NCBI GenBank assembly: GCA_008080615.1
Contig: VIKJ01000033.1
Coordinates: forward strand, 1 to 11,387
DNA: 11,387 nt
Source of the DNA: Chitinophagaceae bacterium
GTDB lineage: Bacteria; Bacteroidota; Bacteroidia; Chitinophagales; Chitinophagaceae
Direction: 5' to 3'
The notes under the pieces are model-generated. The model saw only the letters and a program-made list of their open reading frames with translations, was not told where the DNA came from and made no database searches. A program made the translations under genes and the position numbers. Shown one piece after another: positions 1 to 6,895 of the stretch. Position 1 is the stretch's first letter. Each line of letters begins with the position of its first letter.

Positions 1-145
1 CAAAAAGGGATGCAGTATAGCTTTCTAGCTCATTTACAGTGGGGTCTTCCCCAAAAACATCATCCCCAACTTTTGCTGAATGCATGGCATCCAACATTCC
101 AGGGGTTGGCTTGGTAAGGGTGTCGGAACGAAAATCAATCATCAT
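1..145 (-). CDS. ltaE: Low-specificity L-threonine aldolase, N-terminal part (cut by window edge)
   Basis: Only the first 48 codons lie in the window. They read MMIDFRSDTLTKPTPGM, then an AKVGDDVFGEDPTVNELE segment. These are the hallmark N-terminal motifs of the PLP-dependent threonine aldolase / beta-eliminating lyase family, which cleaves L-threonine or L-allo-threonine to glycine and acetaldehyde in the cytoplasm. The PLP-binding lysine lies beyond the edge and cannot be checked. Two adjacent ATG codons (143-145 and 140-142) are possible starts. The family usually begins at the Met before I-D-F-R-S-D, so 142 is equally likely. The gene is divergent from the sigma factor gene and shares a 161-base intergenic region with it. 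The family assignment is firm; substrate preference is inferred. Confidence 0.85.
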   Translation of the reverse strand, partial: MMIDFRSDTLTKPTPGMLDAMHSAKVGDDVFGEDPTVNELESYTASLF

Positions 146-175
146 GTTTGCAAATTTGCCCAATTTTTTCTATAT

Positions 176-210
176 TTTGGTTAAAATCCGAGCTAAAAAT
201 CGTAATTTTG
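176..210 (+). promoter_or_regulatory. Candidate Bacteroidota-type promoter for the sigma factor gene
   Basis: TAATTTTG at 203-210 is a perfect match to the Bacteroidota -7 consensus TAnnTTTG. A TTTG at 176-179 could be the -33 element, but the 23-base spacer is longer than the usual 19-21. The implied leader is about 90 bases. In AT-rich DNA such matches occur by chance. I see nothing else clear in 146-306. Confidence 0.35.
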
Positions 211-306
211 CTAGCTTCCGCAATTTTGGAAGGTTTTGGTCTCTTTTTACAGATCATAAAACATTTAGAGACTTATTCTCGTTATACTTAAAAGCAATAT
301 CAACAC

Positions 307-1164
307 ATGAGGCAACTCAAGATCGCTACCCAGATTACCAACAGAGACTCGCAGGCAGTAGAAAAGTATTTACAGGAAATTTCCAAAATCCCCATGATCA
401 ATCCCGAAGAGGAAACTACTTTGGCGCAGAAGATTAAAATGGGCGATCAACGTGCGTTGGATAAATTGGTACAAGCAAACTTACGTTTCGTAGTATCTGT
501 TGCCAAACAATATCAGCACCAAGGTCTTTCTTTAAGTGATTTGATTAATGAAGGTAATCTTGGTTTGATTAAAGCTGCTCAGCGTTTTGATGAAACAAAG
601 GGTTTTAAATTTATTTCTTACGCTGTATGGTGGATTCGTCAGTCTATATTACAAGCATTGGCCGAACAAGGAAGATTGGTTCGTTTGCCACAAAATAAAA
701 TTGGTACTTATAATAAGGCCAATAAAGCCTATATGGCATTTGAACAAGAACATGAGCGTGAGCCTTCTACCGAAGAACTTGCCGAAATCTTAGAAATGAG
801 TGAAACAGAAATCAACAATATTTTTCAAAGTAATACCCGTCATACTTCCTTAGATGCTCCAGTTCATGAAGCAGAAGATGTTGCCATGGGCGATTTGCTA
901 GAAGGATCTGATGATACAGACGAAGATGTGATGAAAGATTCATTGAGAGAAGAAATTCGTAGGGTGTTGAAATCATTGAGCCCAAGAGAAGCTGAAATTG
1001 TAAATGCTTATTTTGGATTAGATGGAGAAAATGGCGTTACTATTGAGCAAATTGGTATGAAATACGATTTAACCAAAGAACGTATTCGTCAAATTAAAGA
1101 ACGTGCCATTAAGCGTTTGCAAAAAGCACGTTATAGCAATGCATTGAAAGCATATTTGGGATAA
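307..1164 (+). CDS. rpoD: Primary (housekeeping) sigma factor, RpoD/SigA type
   Basis: This is the promoter-recognition subunit of RNA polymerase. The 285-residue protein has the compact form of Bacteroidota primary sigma factors and lacks the large region 1.1 of the E. coli protein. Region 1.2 is about residues 14-50 (SQAVEKYLQEISKIP). Region 2 is about 51-120, including the core-binding DLINEGNLGLIKA segment (78-90) and the -10-recognition and melting segment FISYAVWWIRQSI (102-114). Region 3 is about 125-200. Region 4 is about 210-275, with the -35-recognition helix-turn-helix VTIEQIGMKYDLTKERIRQI (244-263). The ATG at 307 gives the MRQLKIATQITNRDSQ N-terminus typical of the phylum. The gene is followed by a strong intrinsic terminator, so it is probably transcribed alone. 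Confidence 0.97.
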   Translation: MRQLKIATQITNRDSQAVEKYLQEISKIPMINPEEETTLAQKIKMGDQRALDKLVQANLRFVVSVAKQYQHQGLSLSDLINEGNLGLIKAAQRFDETKGFKFISYAVWWIRQSILQALAEQGRLVRLPQNKIGTYNKANKAYMAFEQEHEREPSTEELAEILEMSETEINNIFQSNTRHTSLDAPVHEAEDVAMGDLLEGSDDTDEDVMKDSLREEIRRVLKSLSPREAEIVNAYFGLDGENGVTIEQIGMKYDLTKERIRQIKERAIKRLQKARYSNALKAYLG

Positions 1165-1197
1165 TTAACTGTTCCAACTGTTAAATAATACTCAATT

Positions 1198-1225
1198 CGC
1201 CTCTGTTTTACACAGGGGCGTTTTT
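1198..1225 (+). terminator. Intrinsic terminator of rpoD
   Basis: The arm CGCCTCTGT (1198-1206) pairs with ACAGGGGCG (1212-1220). The stem has nine base pairs including one T-G wobble, and the loop is five bases. It is followed directly by TTTTT (1221-1225). It lies 33 bases after the rpoD stop codon. Confidence 0.85.
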
Positions 1226-1251
1226 GATTAATCTTTTTGGGAATATTTTTG
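1223..1251 (+). promoter_or_regulatory. Candidate promoter for the DUF4249 lipoprotein gene
   Basis: TATTTTTG at 1244-1251 matches TAnnTTTG perfectly. TTTG at 1223-1226 may be the -33 element, with a 17-base spacer. It would start transcription only a few bases before the ATG at 1263. The -33 element overlaps the T-run of the rpoD terminator, so part of the match could be a by-product of that T-run. Confidence 0.35.
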
Positions 1252-1262
1252 TTATTGGATAT

Positions 1263-2156
1263 ATGAACCTCTGTAGAATTATTTTAGCCAGCCTCTTTTT
1301 AATAGCCTTAGTGGGCTGTGAAAAAGACATTACCATAGTGCCTGTTGAATCATCCCCCAAATTAGTGGTAGATGCTCAAATAGAAGATGGTCAGCCTCCG
1401 GTAGTGGTATTAACTAATTCTTTAAACTATTTTAGTTCGATTGATACAGCAGAATTGTATGCATCCTTTATAAAAGATGCAAAAGTTACCCTTTCGGATG
1501 GAACCAGAACAGCCCAGCTTAAATTCTTTCAAGTAAATGCTCCTGGCGGATTGAGGTATTATTTTTATTCAAATGATCCTGCTAGTCCTACTACAGCCAT
1601 TATTGGAGCATTTGGAAAAACCTATCAATTAAAAGTAGAATTGAATGGTATTACCTATACAAGTACAACAGAAATTCCCTTACTCAAAAAAACCATTGAT
1701 TCAATTTGGTATAAACCCGTTCCAAATAGGCCTTCCAATGATAGATTTGTAGTGGTGTCTGCAAAAATTTCCGATCCAGTAGGCTTAGGTAATTATATCC
1801 GCTATTTTACTAAAGTAAATTCACAAGATTATTTGCCAGGGTACAACAGTGTATTTGATGATGCTGTAATTGATGGTAAAACTTATTCAATTGATATTCC
1901 TAAAGGGGTAGATAAAAATCAACTATTAGAAAGAGAAAATTATGGGTTCTTTAAAAAAGGAGATACCCTAACAATTAAATATTCCAATATCAACAAAGCA
2001 ACCTATGATTTTTGGAGAACCTGGGAATACACTTATCAATCGGTAGGGAACCCATTTGCTTCACCCGGGGTTGTGATAGGGAATATCAGCAATGGCGCAT
2101 TGGGAGCGTTTTGCGGATATGCCTCTCAATACAAGAAAATCATTATCCCCAAATAA
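1263..2156 (+). CDS. DUF4249 family outer-surface lipoprotein
   Basis: The predicted protein is a 297-residue lipoprotein. A hydrophobic signal segment (about residues 5-18) ends in the lipobox LVGC with Cys19 as the lipidated residue. The next residues (CEKDITI, then SSPKLVVDAQIEDG) match the start of the Bacteroidota DUF4249 family, and the C-terminus (ISNGALGAFCGYASQYKKI) matches its end. The reading frame extends up to a TTG at 1224, but the ATG at 1263 puts the signal peptide at the N-terminus and is preferred. DUF4249 lipoproteins have no established function and are often encoded beside TonB-dependent outer-membrane receptors, where a surface or periplasmic accessory role has been supposed. 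No receptor is next to this one. The family call is fairly confident; function is unknown. Confidence 0.8.
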   Translation: MNLCRIILASLFLIALVGCEKDITIVPVESSPKLVVDAQIEDGQPPVVVLTNSLNYFSSIDTAELYASFIKDAKVTLSDGTRTAQLKFFQVNAPGGLRYYFYSNDPASPTTAIIGAFGKTYQLKVELNGITYTSTTEIPLLKKTIDSIWYKPVPNRPSNDRFVVVSAKISDPVGLGNYIRYFTKVNSQDYLPGYNSVFDDAVIDGKTYSIDIPKGVDKNQLLERENYGFFKKGDTLTIKYSNINKATYDFWRTWEYTYQSVGNPFASPGVVIGNISNGALGAFCGYASQYKKIIIPK

Positions 2157-2179
2157 TAGTAGTTTGTGTAAAAACATAC

Positions 2180-2209
2180 CCTGATAAAAGCAGGTGAATG
2201 ATACATTTG
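2180..2209 (+). promoter_or_regulatory. Candidate promoter for the trxB group
   Basis: TACATTTG at 2202-2209 is a perfect TAnnTTTG match 13 bases before the trxB ATG. The possible -33 element (CCTG at 2180-2183, 18-base spacer) is weak. Position and match make it plausible as the start of the trxB-folB-TPR transcript. Confidence 0.4.
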
Positions 2210-2222
2210 TTGTGCTAAAAAA

Positions 2223-3179
2223 ATGAATATGGAACAAGAAGCTATAGAAAAAGTAAGTGTACTGATTATCGGATCAGGACCAGCAGGATATACAGCGGCT
2301 ATTTATGCTGCAAGAGCCAATATGAAACCCTTGTTGTATCAAGGTATTCAACCTGGAGGTCAATTAACGATTACTACAGAAGTGGAGAATTATCCAGGCT
2401 ACCCTGATGGTATTCAAGGGCCCGAAATGATGGTTCATTTTGAAAAACAAGCTGCTAGAATGGGAGCTGATATTCGATACGGATTAGCAACCAAGGTAGA
2501 TTTTAGTGCTACCCCTTATAAGGTTTGGATTGATGAGGAAAAAGAAATTCATGCGGATGCTGTAATTATTTGTACGGGCGCATCTGCAAAATGGCTAGGT
2601 ATTGAAAGCGAGCAACGCTTAAATGGGTTTGGCGTGAGTGCTTGTGCTGTTTGTGATGGATTTTTCTTTAAAGGAAAAGAAGTTGCAATAGTAGGAGCAG
2701 GAGATACCGCTGCAGAAGAAGCACATTACTTGTCTAAACTATGTACTACAGTACATATGTTTATAAGAAGAGATAAAATGCGTGCAAGTAAAATTATGCA
2801 AGAGCGCGTATTGAATACACCCAATATCAAAGTGTATTGGAACACCGATACCGATGAAATTTTAGGAGAGAAAAAAGTAGAAGCTGTTCGAATTAAAAAC
2901 AACCAAACCAATCAAACTCAGGAAATTCCTATCAGTGGTTTCTTTGTAGCTATTGGTCATCAACCCAATAGTGATATTTTCAAAGGGTTTTTAGACATGG
3001 ATGAAACAGGATATATATTAACGCAGCCTGGCACTACAAAAACCAATATTGAAGGTGTTTTTGCAGCAGGTGATGTACAAGATAAAAACTATCGTCAGGC
3101 AGTAACAGCTGCAGGAAGTGGTTGTATGGCGGCTTTAGATGCAGAAAGATATCTTGCTGCAAAAGGAATTGGACACTAA
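2223..3179 (+). CDS. trxB: Thioredoxin-disulfide reductase
   Basis: This is a cytoplasmic FAD enzyme that uses NADPH to reduce thioredoxin. The 318 residues carry every expected motif. The FAD-binding GSGPAG is at 17-22 and the redox-active CAVCDG at 141-146 (Cys141, Cys144). The NADPH-binding GAGDTAAEEA is at 158-167, with RRDKMRA (182-188) contacting the NADPH phosphate. The C-terminal FAD motif GDVQDKNYRQAVTAAGSG is at 283-300. Length is normal for low-molecular-weight thioredoxin reductases. A second ATG at 2229 (MEQEA) is an alternative start. The gene lies 19 bases before folB and probably shares its transcript. The thioredoxin partner is not encoded in the window. Confidence 0.96.
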   Translation: MNMEQEAIEKVSVLIIGSGPAGYTAAIYAARANMKPLLYQGIQPGGQLTITTEVENYPGYPDGIQGPEMMVHFEKQAARMGADIRYGLATKVDFSATPYKVWIDEEKEIHADAVIICTGASAKWLGIESEQRLNGFGVSACAVCDGFFFKGKEVAIVGAGDTAAEEAHYLSKLCTTVHMFIRRDKMRASKIMQERVLNTPNIKVYWNTDTDEILGEKKVEAVRIKNNQTNQTQEIPISGFFVAIGHQPNSDIFKGFLDMDETGYILTQPGTTKTNIEGVFAAGDVQDKNYRQAVTAAGSGCMAALDAERYLAAKGIGH

Positions 3180-3198
3180 TACTTTAATCATTGGCTTC

Positions 3199-3552
3199 AT
3201 GCAAATTCATTTAAATGATCTTCGCTTTTTTGCTTATCACGGTTTATATGCCGAAGAAAAGCAATTGGGCAATTATTTTGAATTGAATATTGATATACAG
3301 TATACGCCCATTCATTTGCCCATTACAGATATCAATGATACAGTTAACTATGCAGCTGTATTTGAATTGGTTTCAAAGCGCATGGCTATTCCAACGCCCT
3401 TATTAGAAACTGTGGCCACAGAAATAGCTTTGCAAATTTTGGCACAATTTTCTCTAGTAGAAGTGGTAACAATTTCATTGTACAAGCTTCACCCGCCCAT
3501 CCCTCATTTTGAGGGGAAGGTTGGCGTATCATTCACTTTAAACAGAGATTAA
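3199..3552 (+). CDS. folB: Dihydroneopterin aldolase
   Basis: This enzyme converts 7,8-dihydroneopterin to 6-hydroxymethyl-dihydropterin and glycolaldehyde in folate biosynthesis. The 117-residue protein has the family landmarks. The N-terminal LNDLRFFAYHGLYAEEKQLG holds the conserved Glu (19/20). DTVNYAAVF (47-55) holds the catalytic Tyr51, and ISLYKLHPPIPHFEGKVGV (92-110) holds catalytic Lys96. The frame extends upstream into trxB, but the ATG at 3199 gives the standard N-terminus and length. It begins 19 bases after trxB and stops 2 bases before the next ATG, so translational coupling to the TPR gene is likely. Other folate genes are not nearby. Confidence 0.93.
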   Translation: MQIHLNDLRFFAYHGLYAEEKQLGNYFELNIDIQYTPIHLPITDINDTVNYAAVFELVSKRMAIPTPLLETVATEIALQILAQFSLVEVVTISLYKLHPPIPHFEGKVGVSFTLNRD

Positions 3553-3554
3553 TT

Positions 3555-4319
3555 ATGCGTTTTGTTAAGAATATTTTTTTTAGTGTTGTTCTCCTCTTCA
3601 TAGCTAATGTAGTTACCGCACAAGACTTATCTATTCAGTTAAAAGAAGCGGATAATTTTGAAAAGCAATTGAAAGAGCCCGAAGCTTTGGAAAAATATAA
3701 GCAAATTTTAGTGCTTAATCCTAATAATATGAAAGCGCTAGTGAAAGCGGCTGAGTTGAATGTAATGTTAGGTGGTAAAGAGTTAAATAAAAACAATAAA
3801 CGATTGTATTACGAAACCGCATTGGGCTTTGCCAAAAGGGCTTTAGCTTCGGATATGGTTAACCCCGATGCCAATTACGCAATGGCCATGTGTTCGGGAA
3901 AATTAACCGATGTAGAACAAGAGAATAAAAAAATTGTGGCGTTGGTGAAAGACGTTAAAATGTATGCTGATAAAGCGATACAAATAAATCCCAACCATGC
4001 TAAAGGCAATTATATATTGGGTAAATGGCATTATGAAATGGTTACGCTATCTGGGATTAAAAAAATAGCAGTAAAATTATTTTATGGAGGTTTGCCAGAT
4101 GGGGATATATACAAAGCCATTACTTATATGGAAAAATGCAAAACCATTGAACCTTATTTTGTGCCTAACTATTTAGATTTAGGTAAAGCATACAAAGAAG
4201 ATCATCAGCCAGCAAAAGCGATTGAAGTATTGGGAAGATTGATTAAATTACCTACCAGAAGTTCAGAAGATGTTGGCCTAAAAGCGGAGGGGGCTAAATT
4301 ATTAGAATCATTACAATAA
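3555..4319 (+). CDS. Secreted TPR protein resembling RMDN (regulator of microtubule dynamics) proteins
   Basis: The 254-residue product has a signal peptide (about residues 1-22, MRFVKNIFFSVVLLFIANVV, predicted cut after TA before QD). It then has helical TPR-type repeats: about 28-60 (ALEKYKQILVLNPNN), 85-115, 133-160 (YADKAIQINPNHAKGNYILG), 184-215 and 217-232. From memory, the stretch from MCSGKLTDVEQENKKI (112-127) through ILGKWHYEMVTLSGIKK (154-170) to the YKAITYMEKCKTIEP segment resembles the C-terminal TPR domain of eukaryotic RMDN1-3, including the G(K/R)W-Y segment. The human RMDN3 (PTPIP51) domain binds phospholipids. A periplasmic location is inferred from the signal peptide. Function in bacteria is unknown. 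The ATG follows the folB stop by two bases, and an acyl-CoA-binding protein gene follows after 31 bases. Confidence 0.75.
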   Translation: MRFVKNIFFSVVLLFIANVVTAQDLSIQLKEADNFEKQLKEPEALEKYKQILVLNPNNMKALVKAAELNVMLGGKELNKNNKRLYYETALGFAKRALASDMVNPDANYAMAMCSGKLTDVEQENKKIVALVKDVKMYADKAIQINPNHAKGNYILGKWHYEMVTLSGIKKIAVKLFYGGLPDGDIYKAITYMEKCKTIEPYFVPNYLDLGKAYKEDHQPAKAIEVLGRLIKLPTRSSEDVGLKAEGAKLLESLQ

Positions 4320-4350
4320 TACATTACATCAGTTAAATAAAAACAAACAA

Positions 4351-4608
4351 ATGGAATTAGTTACCTTATTTGAACAAGCGGTGGCAAATAGTAAAACCTT
4401 GGCCGAAAAACCCGATAATGAAACATTATTAAAGCTATATTCTTTATTTAAACAAGCTACAGAAGGAGACAATAGTGATTCAGGTCCTGCAAATGCTTTC
4501 GACTTTGTAGCTAAGTTTAAGCATGAAGCATGGGCAAAGTTAAAAGGCCTTACCAAAGAAGAAGCCATGCAACAGTATATTAACTTGGTTACCCAGTTGA
4601 AGGGTTAA
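4351..4608 (+). CDS. Acyl-CoA-binding protein (ACBP/DBI family)
   Basis: This small cytoplasmic carrier is predicted to bind medium- and long-chain acyl-CoA esters. The 85 residues form a complete single ACBP four-helix domain. FEQAVANSKTLAEKPDN (7-23) is followed by LLKLYSLFKQATEGDN (26-41), AFDFVAKFKHEAWAKLKGL (49-67) and EEAMQQYINLVTQLKG (70-85). Tyr30, Lys34, Lys57 and Tyr76 fit the ligand-contacting Tyr and Lys residues of the mammalian protein. The family is abundant in eukaryotes and patchy in bacteria. The gene follows the RMDN-like TPR gene by 31 bases. No TAnnTTTG match was seen in that gap, so it may be the last gene of the trxB transcript. Its stop codon overlaps that of the convergent MATE gene. 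Confidence 0.93.
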   Translation: MELVTLFEQAVANSKTLAEKPDNETLLKLYSLFKQATEGDNSDSGPANAFDFVAKFKHEAWAKLKGLTKEEAMQQYINLVTQLKG

Positions 4609-5963
4609 ATTTTAAGATTTTTCCATCTGTTGCTGTGAATATACCAATAGGAAGGAATCAACATAATACTCCAATAAAGCCATTCGCTTCCCCATCCCCA
4701 GGTGATGGGGAGGTTTAGTTTTTCTAATACAATATATACGTATAGGATATAGAAAACAATGGTAGCGGCTTCGGTGTACAAATTCATTTTAGAATTACCA
4801 GTACCAGTAACCGCGTTCACCCACACAACAGCAACCGACATCATAATCATCGCTACAGAAACAATTCGCATTACGGGTATTGCTGCTACAATAAAGTCTT
4901 CTCCTTGGCCATAAATCCCAAGAAAGAATCTGGGAGATATATTCAAAATTACAAATACGCACAAGGCAAATCCTACGCTCCATTTAAGAATCCTATAAAT
5001 TAGTGGAACTACTTCTTCCTGCCTTCCTTGGCCAATCACATTGCTAACCATGGTATTGGTTGTTGCAGCAAATGCCCAGGTAAAACATCCAAAAAAACCA
5101 AAAAGATTGCGCATGGTATTAGAAACTGCTAGGTCTCTTGCTCCATGATGCTCAATTAAAATATAAAAATACTCCCAGCTCATGATGCTTATAGCGTGTT
5201 GTAAAATCAATGGATAGGATTGAACCAAGATTAATTGAGTGTATTTTTTTTGGTAAGCAACTTTTTTAAATAATTGCAATTGTTTACTGATGCCTATCAA
5301 TTTAATAACCCCAAATACAGCTACAAGGCCCGCTATTTCAGCAATAATAGAGGCATAAGCCGCTCCATTAAAACCCAACTTAGGTAAACCTAGTTTGCCA
5401 TAGATAAAACCATAATCAAGTACAATATTTACAATGGCTTCTGTTGCAGTTCCTAAAATGAGGTATTTACTTTGATTGGTACCCACCAATAAAGCATTGC
5501 GCATTTGATAGATATACAAAAAGGGTAGGCCCAGTATACGAATGGTTAAAAAGCTCACAGCCATTTTAACCCCTGCTGCATCGTGTAATGACCATCCCAA
5601 TACGGTAGGAGCCACAAACCAGGTAAGTAAAATGCCCATTAAAGCAATTACTAAGGCAATCCGTACCCCATGCCAAAAAAGTACACCTATTTCATCAATC
5701 TTATTTTCTCCTGCTCTTCTAGATATCAGCGCTTGTAATCCATTGTTTAAACCGTTTCCAATAACAGCAAATAGTAAATAATAAACCCCGGTTATGCCTG
5801 CAATTCCTAGTTCTAACTGTCCTAAACCACCCAGGAAAATATTATTGGTAATAAAATTAATTTGCGGAACAATGATGGCAGCTGAAATGGGTAAAGCAAT
5901 CCTAAGGATTTGTTTGCTGCCCGTATCTACCTGAAGATTTAATGAAGAATTTGAAACGCTCAT
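4605..5963 (-). CDS. MATE family multidrug/Na+-type efflux transporter
   Basis: The 452-residue protein is hydrophobic throughout, with about twelve membrane segments in two related halves, as in the MATE (multi antimicrobial extrusion) family of cation-coupled exporters. The first helix region carries ILRIALPISAAIIVPQINFI (19-38), and GNGLNNGLQALISRRAGE (69-86) corresponds to the conserved MATE loop (G.-..a.-.l.sq..Ga). QMRNALLVGTNQSKYLI matches the usual family segment after TM5. Family proteins sit in the cytoplasmic membrane and export drugs or metabolites; the substrate cannot be told from sequence. The ATG at 5963 fits the expected N-terminus. The gene is divergent from DUF3822 and convergent with the ACBP gene, sharing the TTAA at 4605-4608 that supplies both stop codons. 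Confidence 0.9.
   Translation of the reverse strand: MSVSNSSLNLQVDTGSKQILRIALPISAAIIVPQINFITNNIFLGGLGQLELGIAGITGVYYLLFAVIGNGLNNGLQALISRRAGENKIDEIGVLFWHGVRIALVIALMGILLTWFVAPTVLGWSLHDAAGVKMAVSFLTIRILGLPFLYIYQMRNALLVGTNQSKYLILGTATEAIVNIVLDYGFIYGKLGLPKLGFNGAAYASIIAEIAGLVAVFGVIKLIGISKQLQLFKKVAYQKKYTQLILVQSYPLILQHAISIMSWEYFYILIEHHGARDLAVSNTMRNLFGFFGCFTWAFAATTNTMVSNVIGQGRQEEVVPLIYRILKWSVGFALCVFVILNISPRFFLGIYGQGEDFIVAAIPVMRIVSVAMIMMSVAVVWVNAVTGTGNSKMNLYTEAATIVFYILYVYIVLEKLNLPITWGWGSEWLYWSIMLIPSYWYIHSNRWKNLKI
4687..4723 (+). terminator. Terminator-like hairpin for the ACBP transcript, inside the MATE gene
   Basis: CTTCCCCATC (4687-4696) pairs with GATGGGGAGG (4704-4713). The stem has ten base pairs with one T-G wobble and a seven-base loop. 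On the plus strand it is followed by TTTAGTTTTT (4714-4723). It lies about 80 bases past the ACBP stop, antisense to the MATE C-terminal codons (LPITWGWGSE). No other terminator candidate was found between the convergent genes. The T-run is interrupted, so efficiency is uncertain. Confidence 0.45.
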
Positions 5964-5992
5964 ATTGTAAAGTAAAGGTAGTAAATTGAGAC

Positions 5993-6006
5993 CTCAAGTA
6001 CTTGGG
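5993..6006. promoter_or_regulatory. Short palindrome between the divergent MATE and DUF3822 genes
   Basis: CAAGTACTTG (5995-6004) is a perfect 10-base palindrome. It extends to 14 bases (5993-6006) with one wobble pair. It sits centrally in the 89-base divergent region and could be a dimeric repressor site, but a single short palindrome may be chance. Confidence 0.2.
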
Positions 6007-6010
6007 TTCC

Positions 6011-6037
6011 TTTGGGAATGATTTTTTATTAATATTG
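6011..6037 (+). promoter_or_regulatory. Candidate promoter for DUF3822-rsmD
   Basis: TAATATTG at 6030-6037 matches TAnnTTTG except at one position, and TTTG lies at 6011-6014. The 15-base spacer is short. The ATG is 15 bases downstream of the -7 element. Confidence 0.3.
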
Positions 6038-6052
6038 CACTAATTAATTGGA

Positions 6053-6895
6053 ATGGCCAGAAAAAAAATAGGATTATACAAGCCTGATACAAATTTTAGT
6101 TACAATCACCAATTGGTGGTAGAATTAGGAAATGATGAATTGGTTTGTTTGGTAAAAAACGAAGAAACCGGAGAAATTGATGGGTTTGAGTTATTTAGTT
6201 TAGATAAGTCTTCACAAGACGATTGGAATGATATTTTTTATGAAATAAAATCGGGGTCTACTATTTTCAACAATACATTTAAACAGGTATTCTGTTATTT
6301 TAATGTAGAAGAGTCTTTATTAATTCCAGAAAAATTACTTACTGCTACCTCGGCAGAAGATTATTTGAATTTAATATTTGGAGAAAGTATCAGGCACGAG
6401 GTTAAGTATGAAAAATTATTGGCAACCAAGGTATTCATAAATGCTTACCGAGTAAGAAAGTCAATAATTGAATTATTGAATAGGCAATTCATTATTTTTC
6501 AAACAGGGCATACATATTCTAACTTGTTGAATGATGTAATGCGTAGGCCAAGAATTGATGATTATTTTCTTAAGATTCAATTTTATAGCCATCATTTTAT
6601 TATTGCAGTTTGGAAAGAAGAAAGGTTTCAATTGATTCAGTCTTATCGTTATCATTCTGCAGAAGATATTTTATACTTTGTTTTGAGAATCACTCAGCAA
6701 TTTGATTTTGACCCAGCATATGTGGTGTTAGAATTAAGTGGTATGGTAGATGTAGAATCTAATACTTATACTCAATTAGCAAAAGTTTTTGCAAACATTC
6801 ATTTGGATGCAATTGAGCCTGATGGGATTTTCAAATCGGCCATGGATGAATATCCAGCACATTATTTTACCCCTTTTTATAAACTTGCATTATGA
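6053..6895 (+). CDS. DUF3822 family protein
   Basis: The 280-residue protein has no signal peptide or membrane segment. I recognise it as the DUF3822 family of Bacteroidota from its overall pattern and its position directly upstream of rsmD. Visible features are an N-terminal segment SYNHQLVVELGNDELVCLV (16-34), a central KVFINAYRVRKSIIELLNRQF and a C-terminal EYPAHYFTPFYKLAL. The function is unknown. The gene overlaps rsmD by four bases (ATGA, 6892-6895), which suggests translational coupling and a possible link to rRNA methylation or ribosome assembly; that link is inference. The ATG at 6053 fits the spacing to the candidate promoter. Confidence 0.75.
   Translation: MARKKIGLYKPDTNFSYNHQLVVELGNDELVCLVKNEETGEIDGFELFSLDKSSQDDWNDIFYEIKSGSTIFNNTFKQVFCYFNVEESLLIPEKLLTATSAEDYLNLIFGESIRHEVKYEKLLATKVFINAYRVRKSIIELLNRQFIIFQTGHTYSNLLNDVMRRPRIDDYFLKIQFYSHHFIIAVWKEERFQLIQSYRYHSAEDILYFVLRITQQFDFDPAYVVLELSGMVDVESNTYTQLAKVFANIHLDAIEPDGIFKSAMDEYPAHYFTPFYKLAL

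Noticed and set aside
39..437. A 132-codon open frame on the plus strand
   Set aside because: It runs antisense through the threonine aldolase start and into the sigma factor gene in another frame. Both of those are recognised proteins, and this frame has no recognisable content.
1224..1262. Upstream extension of the DUF4249 gene from a TTG
   Set aside because: It overlaps the rpoD terminator and would push the signal peptide away from the N-terminus; the ATG at 1263 gives a standard lipoprotein.
2641..2660. CAVCDG in thioredoxin reductase as an unusual active site
   Set aside because: Both cysteines are in the normal positions and Val between them occurs in other bacterial thioredoxin reductases.
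3501..3515. Hairpin CCCTCA-TTT-TGAGGG as a terminator
   Set aside because: It lies within the folB coding sequence, has no following T-run and precedes a coupled downstream gene.
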